Under the pieces are notes generated by a model. The model worked only from the letters and a program-made list of their open reading frames with translations. It made no database searches and was not told the origin of the DNA. A stretch of 64,000 nucleotides of DNA from PALSA-911 sp963743035 (GTDB lineage: Bacteria; Pseudomonadota; Alphaproteobacteria; Acetobacterales; Acetobacteraceae): NCBI GenBank assembly GCA_963743035.1, contig CAVUOB010000003.1, forward strand, positions 62,001-126,000, in the 5' to 3' direction. The translations under genes were made by a program, and so were the position numbers. Each line of letters begins with the position of its first letter. Position 1 is the stretch's first letter. Positions 50,424-59,664 of the stretch are shown piece after piece.

Positions 50424-52709
50424 CTACCGCGCCGCCGCCTGATAGGCGGCGAGGCAGGCCATGTCGACAACCTGGCTGACCGAGCTGTCCATCGGCACGA
50501 TCTGCGCGGGCTGGTTCATGCCGATCAGCAGCGGGCCGATGGTGCTGCCGCCGCCGAGGCGCGGCGCCAGGCGGGACGTGATATGGGCGGAGTGCAGGCC
50601 CGGCATCACCAGGATATTGGCCGGCCCGGTCAGCCGGCAGAACGGGTAGAGCGCGCGCAGCGCCGGTTCCAGGGCGACGTCCGGGCTCATTTCCCCGTCA
50701 TATTCGAAATCGACGTGGCGGCTGTCCAGGATCGCGACCGCCTCGCGCATGACCTCCGCGGCGTGGTGCATCGGGTTGCCGAAGGTGGAGTGCGACAGCA
50801 GGGCGACGCGCGGCTCGTGGCCGAGGCGGCGCGCCGTCTCCGCCGCGCCGATGGCGATGTCGGCGAGCTGTTCGGCGTTGGGTCGGAAATGCATCAGCGT
50901 GTCGGCGATGAAGATGGCGGAGCCGCGCATACCCAGCATCAGCGTGAGGCCGAAGGCGACGCGGCCGGGGGCGGGCTCGATGACATGGCCGATGTCTTCC
51001 AGGCAGACGGCGGCCGAGCGGGTCAGGCCGGTCACCATGGCGTCCGCGTCCCCGGTGGCCACCATGCAGGCGGCGAAGATGTTGCGGTCCTGGTTGACCA
51101 GGCGCTGGCAGTCGCGCGCCAGATAGCCCTTGCGCTGCAGCTTGGCGTACAGGAAGTCGACATACTTGCTGTTGGTGACGGACAGCCGGGCGTTATGGAT
51201 TTCGATGCCTTCGACCAGGCCGAGCCCGAGCGCGTCCAGCGTGCGCTGCACGCGGTCCTCGCGACCGATCAGCACCGGGGTGCCGTAGCCGGCGTTGCGG
51301 AAGGCGACGGCGGCGCGCACGACCTTTTCCTCCTCGCCCTCGGCGAAGACCACGCGCTTGGGATGCGCGCGCACCCGCTCCATGATGGCGTCGAGCGCGT
51401 TGGCGGTGGGATCCAGTCGGCCCGAGAGGTCGCGCGTATAGCGGCGCAGATCGGCGATCGGCCGGCGGGCAACGCCGCTGTCCATGGCCGCCTTGGCAAC
51501 CGCCGGCGGCAGCCAGGAGATCAGGCGCGGATCGAAGGCATTGGGGATGATGTAGTCCGGCCCGAAGGTCAGCCGCGCGCCGGCGGAGGCGTTGTGCACC
51601 TCGTCCGGCACGTCCTCGCGCGCCAGCTTGGCCAGCGCCTCGGCGGCGGCGATCTTCATCGGCTCGTTGATCGTGCTGGCGCGGACATCCAGCGCGCCGC
51701 GGAAGATATAGGGGAAGCCGAGCACGTTGTTGACCTGGTTTGGATAGTCCGAGCGGCCGGTGGCGATGATGGCGTCGGCGCTGACGGCGCGGGCTTCCTC
51801 CGGCGTGATCTCCGGGTCGGGGTTGGCCATGGCGAAGATGATCGGCTTTGCCGCCATCTGGCCGACCATTTCCTGGGTCAGCGCGCCCTTGACCGACAGG
51901 CCGAAGAACACGTCGGTGCCTTCCAGCGCCTCGGTCAGCGTGCGCGCCTTGGTGACCGCGGCATGGGCGGATTTCCACTGGTTCATGCCCTCGGTGCGGC
52001 CCTGGTAGACCACGCCCTTGGTGTCGCAGAGGACGATGTGCTCGGGGCGCATGCCCATCGCCTTCAGCAGCTCGACGCAGGCGATGGCGGCCGAGCCGGC
52101 GCCGTTGACCACAAGCTTGGTGTCGCGCAGCTCGCGCCCGGTCAGGTGGCAGGCATTGATCAGGCCGGCGGCGGCGACGATGGCGGTGCCGTGCTGGTCG
52201 TCATGGAACACCGGTATGTCCATCAGCTCGCGCAGACGCTGCTCGATGATGAAGCACTCCGGGGCCTTGATGTCCTCGAGGTTGATGCCGCCGAAGCCGG
52301 GGCCGAGAAAGCGCACCGCATTGACGAATTCGTCCACGTCCTCGGTGCCGATCTCCAGATCGATGCCGTCGACATCGGCGAAGCGCTTGAACAGCGCGAT
52401 CTTGCCCTCCATCACCGGCTTGGAGGCGACGGCGCCGAGATTGCCGAGGCCGAGCACGGCGGTGCCGTTGGAGATCACGGCGACCATGTTGCCCTTGGTG
52501 GTGTAGTCATAGGCCAGGGCCGGATCGCGGAAGATGTGCAGGCAGGGCTCGGCGACGCCGGGGGAATAGGCGAGCGAGAGGTCGCGCGCGGTGGTGAGCG
52601 GCTTGGTCAGATAGGTCGCGAGCTTGCCGGGCGGGTAGGCGGCATGCATGGCGAGCGCTTCCTCGCCGGACACGCGTGCGGTCCGTTGATCGATATTGCC
52701 GTCCGCCAT
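50424..52709 (-). CDS. maeB: NADP-dependent malic enzyme MaeB (malic domain plus phosphotransacetylase-like domain)
   Basis: A 761-residue two-domain enzyme that oxidatively decarboxylates malate to pyruvate. Residues 1 to about 430 form the malic enzyme: TTARDLSLAYSPGVAEPCLH, NLEDIKAPECFIIEQRLREL, the metal site FHDDQHGTAIVAAAGLINAC, and the NADP fold KLVVNGAGSAAIACVELLKA. The C-terminal about 330 residues resemble phosphotransacetylase (PKRVVFAEGEEEKVVRAAVA) and typically regulate rather than catalyse. ATG 52709 follows GGGAGGAAGCCC. In alphaproteobacteria maeB is often beside mutS-glnD; here a TA pair lies between. Confidence 0.96.
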   Translation of the reverse strand: MADGNIDQRTARVSGEEALAMHAAYPPGKLATYLTKPLTTARDLSLAYSPGVAEPCLHIFRDPALAYDYTTKGNMVAVISNGTAVLGLGNLGAVASKPVMEGKIALFKRFADVDGIDLEIGTEDVDEFVNAVRFLGPGFGGINLEDIKAPECFIIEQRLRELMDIPVFHDDQHGTAIVAAAGLINACHLTGRELRDTKLVVNGAGSAAIACVELLKAMGMRPEHIVLCDTKGVVYQGRTEGMNQWKSAHAAVTKARTLTEALEGTDVFFGLSVKGALTQEMVGQMAAKPIIFAMANPDPEITPEEARAVSADAIIATGRSDYPNQVNNVLGFPYIFRGALDVRASTINEPMKIAAAEALAKLAREDVPDEVHNASAGARLTFGPDYIIPNAFDPRLISWLPPAVAKAAMDSGVARRPIADLRRYTRDLSGRLDPTANALDAIMERVRAHPKRVVFAEGEEEKVVRAAVAFRNAGYGTPVLIGREDRVQRTLDALGLGLVEGIEIHNARLSVTNSKYVDFLYAKLQRKGYLARDCQRLVNQDRNIFAACMVATGDADAMVTGLTRSAAVCLEDIGHVIEPAPGRVAFGLTLMLGMRGSAIFIADTLMHFRPNAEQLADIAIGAAETARRLGHEPRVALLSHSTFGNPMHHAAEVMREAVAILDSRHVDFEYDGEMSPDVALEPALRALYPFCRLTGPANILVMPGLHSAHITSRLAPRLGGGSTIGPLLIGMNQPAQIVPMDSSVSQVVDMACLAAYQAAAR

Positions 52710-52830
52710 GGGCTTCCTCCCTGGAATTCCCGAGTTCACGTAATCGCCTATCATGCGTCCGAGGCTTCGCCGTGGGAAGGCTTATGGATTTGGCCGTGAT
52801 TCTGACGTCGCATATGCTATCAATTGAGCC

Positions 52831-53257
52831 ATGGTATCGCTCGTGATCGACACCAATATCGTCGTGTCGGCGTGCCTGACAGAAGGCGGCGCGGCGCGGG
52901 CCGTTGTTCGGCATTGTCTCGCCGGACGGTACCGGCCCTTGATCGGAGTTGCGTTGTTCATGGAGTACCGAGGACGTCATGAACCGCCCGTCCTTGTTCG
53001 AGCGATCTTCGCTGTCCGCTGCCGAACGGTCCGAGGTGTTGCACGGCTTTCTCGCGGTTTGCCGGTGGACCGAAGTTTTCTATGCTTGGCGATCCAACCT
53101 TCCTGACGAGGCAGACAATCATCTCATCGAACTCGCCGTCGCCGGCGGCGCGGCGGCGATCGTGACCCGCAACCTCAGAGACCTGACCAGGGGCGAATTA
53201 CGCTTCCCCGCGATCCGGTTGCTCGACCCCGCGCAATGTCTGGAGACCTTCCCATGA
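52831..53257 (+). CDS. PIN-domain toxin of a TA pair (reading frame interrupted)
   Basis: A PIN-family ribonuclease toxin, 141 residues after correction. SLVIDTNIVVSACLTEGGAA carries the first catalytic Asp, MEYEDVMNRPSLFERSSLSA follows the frame break, and LPDEADNHLIELAVAGGAAA with IVTRNLRDLTRGELRF supplies the remaining acidic residues. One extra C near 52967 (GAGTAC[C]GAGGAC) splits it. The local context is the same AGTACCGAGGA as the break in ccoS. Its stop overlaps the antitoxin start (ATGA, 53254-53257). It matches the group called putative toxin-antitoxin system toxin component, PIN family. Confidence 0.82.
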
Positions 53258-53463
53258 CCGTTCTGACCATTCGCCTGCCCGAGGATAAGCACGACCGTCT
53301 CAAGGCCCTGGCCCAGGCGCGAAAGATCAGCGTCAACAAGCTGATCGACGAGCTGGCAACGGTCGCTTTGGCAAATCACGACGCGTTCCTGCGGTTCCAG
53401 AGCCTCGCGGGTCAGGGAAATCCGCAGCGGGCGATGGAATTGCTCGATCGGCTTGACCGGTGA
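53254..53463 (+). CDS. Ribbon-helix-helix type antitoxin
   Basis: A 69-residue small DNA-binding protein. The N-terminus TVLTIRLPEDKHDRLKALAQ then ARKISVNKLIDELATVALA has the Arc/HicB-like beta-strand and two-helix pattern of RHH antitoxins. It follows the PIN toxin with a 4-bp overlap, so the toxin gene comes first, the order usual for this PIN/RHH group. It is expected to neutralise the toxin and repress the operon. Confidence 0.8.
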   Translation: MTVLTIRLPEDKHDRLKALAQARKISVNKLIDELATVALANHDAFLRFQSLAGQGNPQRAMELLDRLDR

Positions 53464-53505
53464 CACCGGCATGATGGCGAGGCCGCGCGACCTGCATCTG
53501 CCGGC

Positions 53506-56158
53506 ATGACGCAGGCCACATCCTCGCGGCATCCTTCGGTCCCGGCCGGGGCGTCGCCGGCCATGGCGCAATGGTTCGCCATGAAGGCGGAAAATCCGGA
53601 TGCGCTGCTGTTCTTCCGGATGGGCGATTTCTACGAAATGTTCTTCGAGGACGCGCAGGCCGCCGCCAGCGCGCTGGACATCGCGCTGACCGCGCGCGGG
53701 GAGCATGACGGCGCGCCGATCCCGATGTGCGGCGTGCCCGTGCACGCGGCGGAGAGCTATCTCGGCCGGCTGATCCGGCGCGGCTTTCGCGTCGCGGTGG
53801 CCGAGCAGATGGAGAACCCCAAGCTGCGCACCGGCAAGGCGCCGATCAAGCGCGCCGTGGTGCGGCTGATCACGCCTGGCACGATCACCGAGGAAGCGCT
53901 GCTCGATGCCGGCCGGCGCAACCTGCTGCTGGCGCTGGCCGGCGACGGCAACGCTTTGGGCGCGGCCTGGCTGGAGATCTCCACCGGCCTGTTCGAGACC
54001 TGCGTGCTGTCCGCGGCGGAACTCTCCGCCCTGCTCGGCCGGCTGGATCCGGCGGAGATCCTGGCGCCGGCGGAGCTGCCGCTCGGGGACTGGGCGGCGA
54101 AACGCTCGCCCGAGGCGGTTTCCTCCCCGCCGCCGATCGCCCGCCGGCGCGTGGCCGAGGCGTTCGGGGTGGCCAGCCTGGATGCGTTCGGCACCTTCTC
54201 GGACCAGGAGGCGGTCGCGGCGGGGCTGGCGCTCGACTATGTGCGCCGGACCCAGGCCGGCAACCTGCCGCGGCTGTCGCGCCCGGCGCCGCAGGGGCAG
54301 AGCGGCGTGCTGGAGATGGATGCGGCGACGCGCGCCAGCCTGGAGATCCTGCGCGCGCGCGACGGCGGCACCACGCACAGCCTGCTCGCCGCCGTGCAGC
54401 GGACGCTGACGCCGTCCGGCGCGCGGCTGCTCGGGGCCTGGCTGGCCGCGCCTTTGGCCGACCCCGTGGCGATCGCGGCGCGCCAGGATGCCTGGGCCTG
54501 GCTGCTGGCGAACGGCGAGCCGACCGGCGCCGATCCGACGGGGCGGCTACGCGCCTGCCTGCGCGCGGCGCCGGACATGGCGCGGGCGCTGGGCCGGCTG
54601 TCGCTGGGGCGCGGCGGGCCGCGCGACCTCGCGGCTTTGCGCGACGGGCTGGCGGCCGCGCGCACCGCACAGGAATTGCTGCAAGATGGACTGCCCGCGG
54701 TGCTGGCCGATGCGCGGGAAGCGCTCGCGGTCGACCCGGCGCTCGGCCAGCTGTTGTCCGAGGCGCTGGCCGACCCGGCGCCGCACCGGCTGGACGATGG
54801 CGGGGCGATCCAGCCCGGGTTCGACGCCGAACTGGATGCGGAGCGCGCGTTGCGCGACGACAGCCGCCGGGTGCTGACCGGATTGCAGCTGGACTACGCC
54901 CAGCGCTACGGCGTCGCCGCGATCAAGATCCGCCACCACGCCCAGCTCGGCTACGTGATCGAGGCGCCGGCGGTGGCGGTGGAGAGGCTGCGCGAGTTTC
55001 CCGAACTGACCCTGCGCCAGGGCATGGCCAACGGCGCCCGCTTCAGCACGCCGGAACTCTCGGAGCTCGACCGGCGCATCGCCGAGGCCGGGGAGCGGGC
55101 ACAGGCGCGCGAACGGGCGGTGTTCGCGCATCTGGTGCGCGCCGCGCTCGATCACGCCGAGGCGCTGGCCGCCTGCGCCGACGCGCTGGCGCTGCTGGAC
55201 GCGGCGCAATCCGCGGCCAGGCTGGCGGAGAGCGGGCTGTGGTGCCGGCCTGTCGGTGACCGGCGGCGCCGAATTCGCGATCACAGCCGGCCGCCATCCG
55301 GTGGTGGAGGCGGCGCTGGCGGGCACCGCCGCCTTCGTGCCGAACAATTGCGACCTGTCGCCGGAGCGGCGGGTGCTGCTGCTGACCGGGCCGAACATGG
55401 CCGGCAAATCGACCTTCCTGCGCCAGAACGCGCTGCGCGGTGATCCTGGCCCAGGCCGGCCTGCCGGTACCGGCCGAGGCGGCGGAGATCGGCGATCGTC
55501 GACCGGCTGTTCTCCCGCGTCGGCGCCGCCGACGACCTGGCGCGCGGGCGCAGCACCTTCATGGTGGAGATGGTGGAGACCGCCGCGATCCTGCACCAGG
55601 CCGGGCCGCGCGTCGCTGGTGGTGGTGGACGAGATCGGCCGCGGCACCTCCACGCTGGACGGGCTGGCGATCGCCTGGGCGGTGCTGGAGGCGCTGCACT
55701 CCCAGGTTCGTTGCCGCACCATTTTCGCCACACATTTCCACGAGCTTGCGCAGCTGGCCGACCGGCTGGCGCGCATCGCGCCGCATACGATGCGGGTGAA
55801 GGAGTGGAAGGGCAGCGTGGTGTTCCTGCACGAAGTGGCCGCCGGCGCGGCCGGGCGTTCCTGGGGCGTGCACGTCGCCGAGCTGGCCGGGGTGCCGGCG
55901 CCGGTGGTGAAGCGCGCGGCGCAACTGCTCGCCGGCCTGGAGAAAGGCGGCGGGCGCGGGGCGAAGGTGGAGACGCTGCCGCTGTTCGCCGCCGCGCCGC
56001 ACGCGCTGGCACCCGCACCGGAAGCGGCGGAACCGGATCGTCTGCGTGACGAACTGGCAGCGATCGACCCGGACCGGTTGTCCCCGCGTGAGGCTTTGGA
56101 AACACTCTATCGCCTGAAATCGCTTCTGCCTGTTTCCGGCGCGGAAATGCTGGACTAG
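53506..56158 (+). CDS. mutS: DNA mismatch repair protein MutS (reading frame interrupted)
   Basis: MutS recognises mismatches and small loops. Homology covers the full gene: the mismatch-binding N-terminus MKAENPDALLFFRMGDFYEM FF (Phe-x-Glu region), connector and lever domains in one clean frame to about 55250, then the ATPase. Four single extra bases occur in about 370 bp, near 55255, 55440, 55496 and 55614. Across them one reads VTGGAEFAITAGRHPVVEAA, LTGPNMAGKSTFLRQNAL (Walker A), FMVEMVETAAILHQAGPRS, and VVVDEIGRGTSTLDGLAIAW (Walker B) then FATHFHELAQL. Corrected length is 882 residues. As written, the ATPase would be lost. Confidence 0.93.
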
Positions 56159-56168
56159 CATTGCCCCC

Positions 56169-58980
56169 ATGTTGACACCCACCCCCCTGCCGAGTGCCCC
56201 CGATGCCGCTGCCGGCGTGCTGTCGGAGGCCCTGGCGGCGCTGGCGCGGGAACACGCCGGCAAGATGCCGCGTGACGCCGTGCTCGCCGCTTTCCGCCGC
56301 CACCTCGCCCGCATCCAGTCGCATGTGCGCGAAGCCTTCGAACAGGACCAGCTCACCGGCCTGCAGGCCGGGCGCCTGCTGGCGGCGCTGACCGACGGGG
56401 TGATCGGGGTGCTGTACGACTACGTGACCTCGCCCGCCGTGCTCGGGCGGCCGGAGCGGCTCAGCCTGGCCGCCACCGGGGGCTATGGCCGCGGCCTGCT
56501 GGCGCCGTTCAGCGATGTCGACCTGCTGTTCCTGACGCCGCGCCGGCCGAACAAGCACACGCTGCAGGTAGTTGAGTTCATCCTGTATTTCCTCTGGGAT
56601 CTCGGGCTGAAGGTCGGGCACGCCACGCGCTCGATCGACGAATGCCTGAGCGAGGGGGAGAAGGACGCGACCATCCGCACCTCCCTGCTGGACGCGCGCC
56701 GGCTGACCGGCGACGAGGCGCTGTTCCTCGATTTCCACAAGCGCTTCCGCGCCGCCTGCGTGAAGGCCGGCGCGCGCGACTACATCGCCGCCAAGCAGGC
56801 CGAGCGCGACGTGCGCCACCGTCGCTACGGCGACAGCCCGTTCGTGGTGGAGCCGAACATCAAGGAAGGCCGCGGCGGCCTGCGCGACCTGCAGACCCTG
56901 TACTGGCTGGCGCGCTACGTGTTCGACGCGCAGACCATGGCGGAGATCGCCGGGCTGGATGCGCCGGGCGGATCCATCATCACCGATACCGAGGCCAAGC
57001 ACGCCCGCCGGTCCTGGGAGTTCCTGTGGACCGTGCGCTTCCATCTGCACTACGTCGCCGGCCGGGCCGAGGACCGGCTGACCTTCGACCTGCAACCGGT
57101 GGTCGGCGCCCGCATGGGCTACACGCGGCATGGCCGGCAGGACGGGGTCGAGCGTTTCATGCGCCACTACTTCCTGACCGTGCGCGAGGTGGCGCGGCTG
57201 ACGCGGGTGCTGGAGCCGGCCATCGTGCGCGCAGCCCTCGGCCCGCCGGCGATGACACGGCGCACCGACAAGGCGCTGGAGGAAGCCGGCTTCGTGCTGG
57301 CCGACGGCAAGCTGCTGCCGATGCCCGGTCGGGACTTCACCGCCGAGCCGAGCCAGATGCTGCGCATCCTGATCGTCGCGCGCGACCGTGGCCTGGAGCT
57401 GCATCCGCTGGCGATCCGCGCGCTGATCCGCAACGAGCGCCGGGCGATCGGGCTGCGCGGGGATCCGACCGCGGCCGCGCTGTTCATGGATCTGCTGTGC
57501 GGGCGCCACAGCGAACACGCCGATGGCGCGCGCTGGCTGTCGATCCTGAACGAGACCGGCTTCCTCGGCCGCTATCTGCCGGACTGGGGCCGGATCGTCG
57601 GGCAGATGCAGTTCGACACCTACCATGTCTTCACCGTGGACGAGCACACGATCGAGGCGGTGAAGGTGCTGAACGCGATGGAGCGCGGCGAGATAATCGA
57701 GATCGCGCCGGTCGCCTCCGGGCTGATCCAGGAATTGCAGTCTCGCCGGGCGCTGTATGTGGCGATGATCCTGCACGACATCGCCAAGGGCCGCGGCGGC
57801 GACCATTCGGAGCTCGGCGCGGATATCGCCCTGTATGTCGGCCCCGCGCTCGGCCTGTCAGCCGAGGAGACCGAGACGGTTTCCTGGCTGGTGCTGCACC
57901 ATCTGCTGCTGAGCCAGACCGCGTTCAAGCGCGACATCGACGACCCCAAGACCATTCTCGACCTGGCCGAGGTGATCCAGTCGCCGGAACGGCTGCGCCT
58001 GCTGCTGGTGCTGACGGTGGCGGACATGCGCGCGGTGTCCTCCAAGGTGTGGAACGACTGGAAGGCGACGCTGCTGCGCGAGCTCTATGCCCGGGTGGCC
58101 GAGGTTCTGGCGGGCGGGCTGTCCACCACCGAGCGCGACGTGCGGGTGCAGCGCGCCAAGCAGGCGGCGGCGGCGATGCTGGCCGGCTGGTCGGATGCCG
58201 ATCTGGAGATGTTCACCGGCCTCGGCTATCCCGGCTATTGGCTGTCCTTCGATCCGGAAACCCATGCGCGCCATGCCCGCCTGATCCGTGACGCGGAAAA
58301 GCGCAAGACGCCGCTGACCGTCGACACCCAGCCGCTGCCGGCCCGCGCGGTGACCGAGGTGACGGTCTACGCCGCCGACCATGCCGGGCTGTTCAGCCGC
58401 ATCGCCGGCGCGCTGGCGGTGGCCGGCGCCTCCATCGTCGATGCCCGCATCCACACCATGACCAACGGCATGGCGCTGGACACGTTCTGGATCCAGGACG
58501 CCGCCGGCGGCACCTTCGATGCGCCGCACCGCCTGGCGCGGCTGTCGGCGCTGATCGAGCAGGCGCTGTCCGGGCGCATCCGCCTGGCCAGCGAAATCCG
58601 CAAGATATCCAAGAGCCTGCTGGGCCAGCGGGTGCGCGCGATCCATGTCGCCGCCGCGCGTGGTGATCGACAACCGGGCCTCCAACACCCACACGGTGCT
58701 GGAGGTGAACGGCCGGGACCGCCCGGGCCTGCTGCACGACGTGACCGCGGCGATCAGCGAGCAGGGGCTGCAGATCGCCTCCGCCCATGTCACCACCTAC
58801 GGCGTGCGGGCGGTGGACGTTTTCTACGTCAAGGACGTGTTCGGCCTGAAGGTCGAGAACGAACGCAAGCTGGCGCAGCTGCGCGACGCGCTGCTGGTGG
58901 CGCTGGAGAACCCCGAAGCTGCCGCCCCGATCGCCCAGCCCGAACCGTCCCGCAAGCGACGGCGGGCCGCCGCCGAGTAA
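56169..58980 (+). CDS. glnD: Bifunctional [protein-PII] uridylyltransferase/uridylyl-removing enzyme GlnD (C-terminus frame-shifted)
   Basis: GlnD uridylylates PII proteins when nitrogen is scarce and de-uridylylates them when glutamine is high. The nucleotidyltransferase motif is ATGGYGRGLLAPFSDVDLLF, the central EGRGGLRDLQTLYWLARYVF, and the HD domain ALYVAMILHDIAKGRGGDHS. Two C-terminal ACT domains start at TEVTVYAADHAGLFSRIAGA and at NTHTVLEVNGRDRPGLLHDV. One extra base near 58653 shifts the frame just before the second ACT domain; corrected length is 936 residues. It starts 10 bp after mutS, the order common in alphaproteobacteria. Confidence 0.95.
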
Positions 58981-59297
58981 GGTTTTTGGGCTGAATGGCG
59001 CCCCATTGCGAGGGCGCCTGTGTCTGTCTGATCTATGCCCCTGTCTGATCCATGATTGTGCTTGCGTCCGCCCGGCCGGCATCAAGCCCAATTGGCCCGT
59101 GCGTAATTCCAGCCATCCGAACAAACGGGAGTGCCTGTGAATAGCCACCAAACGGCAAACGATAGAAAAGGGGCTTCGATCAGGGCGATTTGACGTAATG
59201 ACGGTTCTGCGCCGGAGGAGGCACTCCGTGCGTCTGGCTAGCCTCCAACATGTAGCGGCAAAGGTGACCTGATCCGCGATCTCTGCCGGCTTTGCCG
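58981..59297. other. Intergenic region with repeat D fragment
   Basis: These 317 bp between glnD and the small DUF3309-like gene hold one truncated copy of the dispersed repeat (59041-59090) and, just before it, a 17-bp-spaced duplication of CTGTCTGATC (59025-59050). The rest is ordinary, moderately AT-richer sequence with no convincing gene. Confidence 0.6.
59041..59090 (-). repeat. Dispersed palindromic repeat, copy D (fragment, opposite orientation)
   Basis: Read on the minus strand, GATGCCGGCCGGGCGGACGC, AAGCACAATCATGGATCAGA and CAGG match the right arm and end of copies A and B. Only about 50 bp remain and the orientation is opposite to the other three. It shows that the family scatters as whole and partial units. 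Confidence 0.7.
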
Positions 59298-59474
59298 TTA
59301 ATTTACGGTGACGTGGGTGCCAAGGACTCCAAGAAACCACAGCACAAGCAGAACGATCAGCACGGTAACAAGCGCCCCGCCGAGTCCAGAACCGCCATAT
59401 CGATTATACCCGTAATACCCGCCGCCACCGCCGAGCAGGAGTATTATCAGGATAACGATCAGAATGGTGCCCAT
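59298..59474 (-). CDS. Small DUF3309-like hydrophobic protein
   Basis: A 58-residue protein of two hydrophobic stretches (MGTILIVILIILLLGGGGGY and ALVTVLIVLLVLWFLGVLG) around a Gly/Tyr-rich turn (YGYNRYGGSGLGG). This matches the DUF3309 pattern (an opening M-x-TILLIIL-like helix, aromatic-Gly centre, hydrophobic end). ATG 59474 follows AGGAGCGGAGCGGCACG. A longer in-frame extension to 59573 is basic and unlike the family. It lies 99 bp downstream of a FixK-type box, so low-oxygen induction is likely; function is unknown. Confidence 0.72.
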   Translation of the reverse strand: MGTILIVILIILLLGGGGGYYGYNRYGGSGLGGALVTVLIVLLVLWFLGVLGTHVTVN

Positions 59475-59572
59475 CGTGCCGCTCCGCTCCTGAACTGAAT
59501 CGCTAGACGTTCGGCATTTAACGAACGCCTCCTTACGGTTGCTTTTTTTTGCGCTTCTGGATGACCCGCGCA

Positions 59573-59586
59573 TTGACCTGGATCAA
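59573..59586. promoter_or_regulatory. FNR/FixK-type site upstream of the DUF3309-like gene
   Basis: TTGACCTGGATCAA differs from the TTGAT-N4-ATCAA consensus at one base (C for T) and keeps the TTGA/TCAA core. It lies 99 bp before the start codon, nearly the same spacing as the perfect site before the cco operon (101 bp). The same regulator probably controls both. Confidence 0.65.
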
Positions 59587-59664
59587 ACCCCAAAGGAGCC
59601 AATGGGGAACCGAGGAAACGCCTGTCATTCAGGAACTCCGCCACGCAGTTGCCGAATAGGTCGG

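Noticed and set aside
50583..52799. A 738-codon plus-strand frame opposite maeB
   Set aside because: Antisense shadow in a high-GC gene; no motif, and maeB has complete domains.
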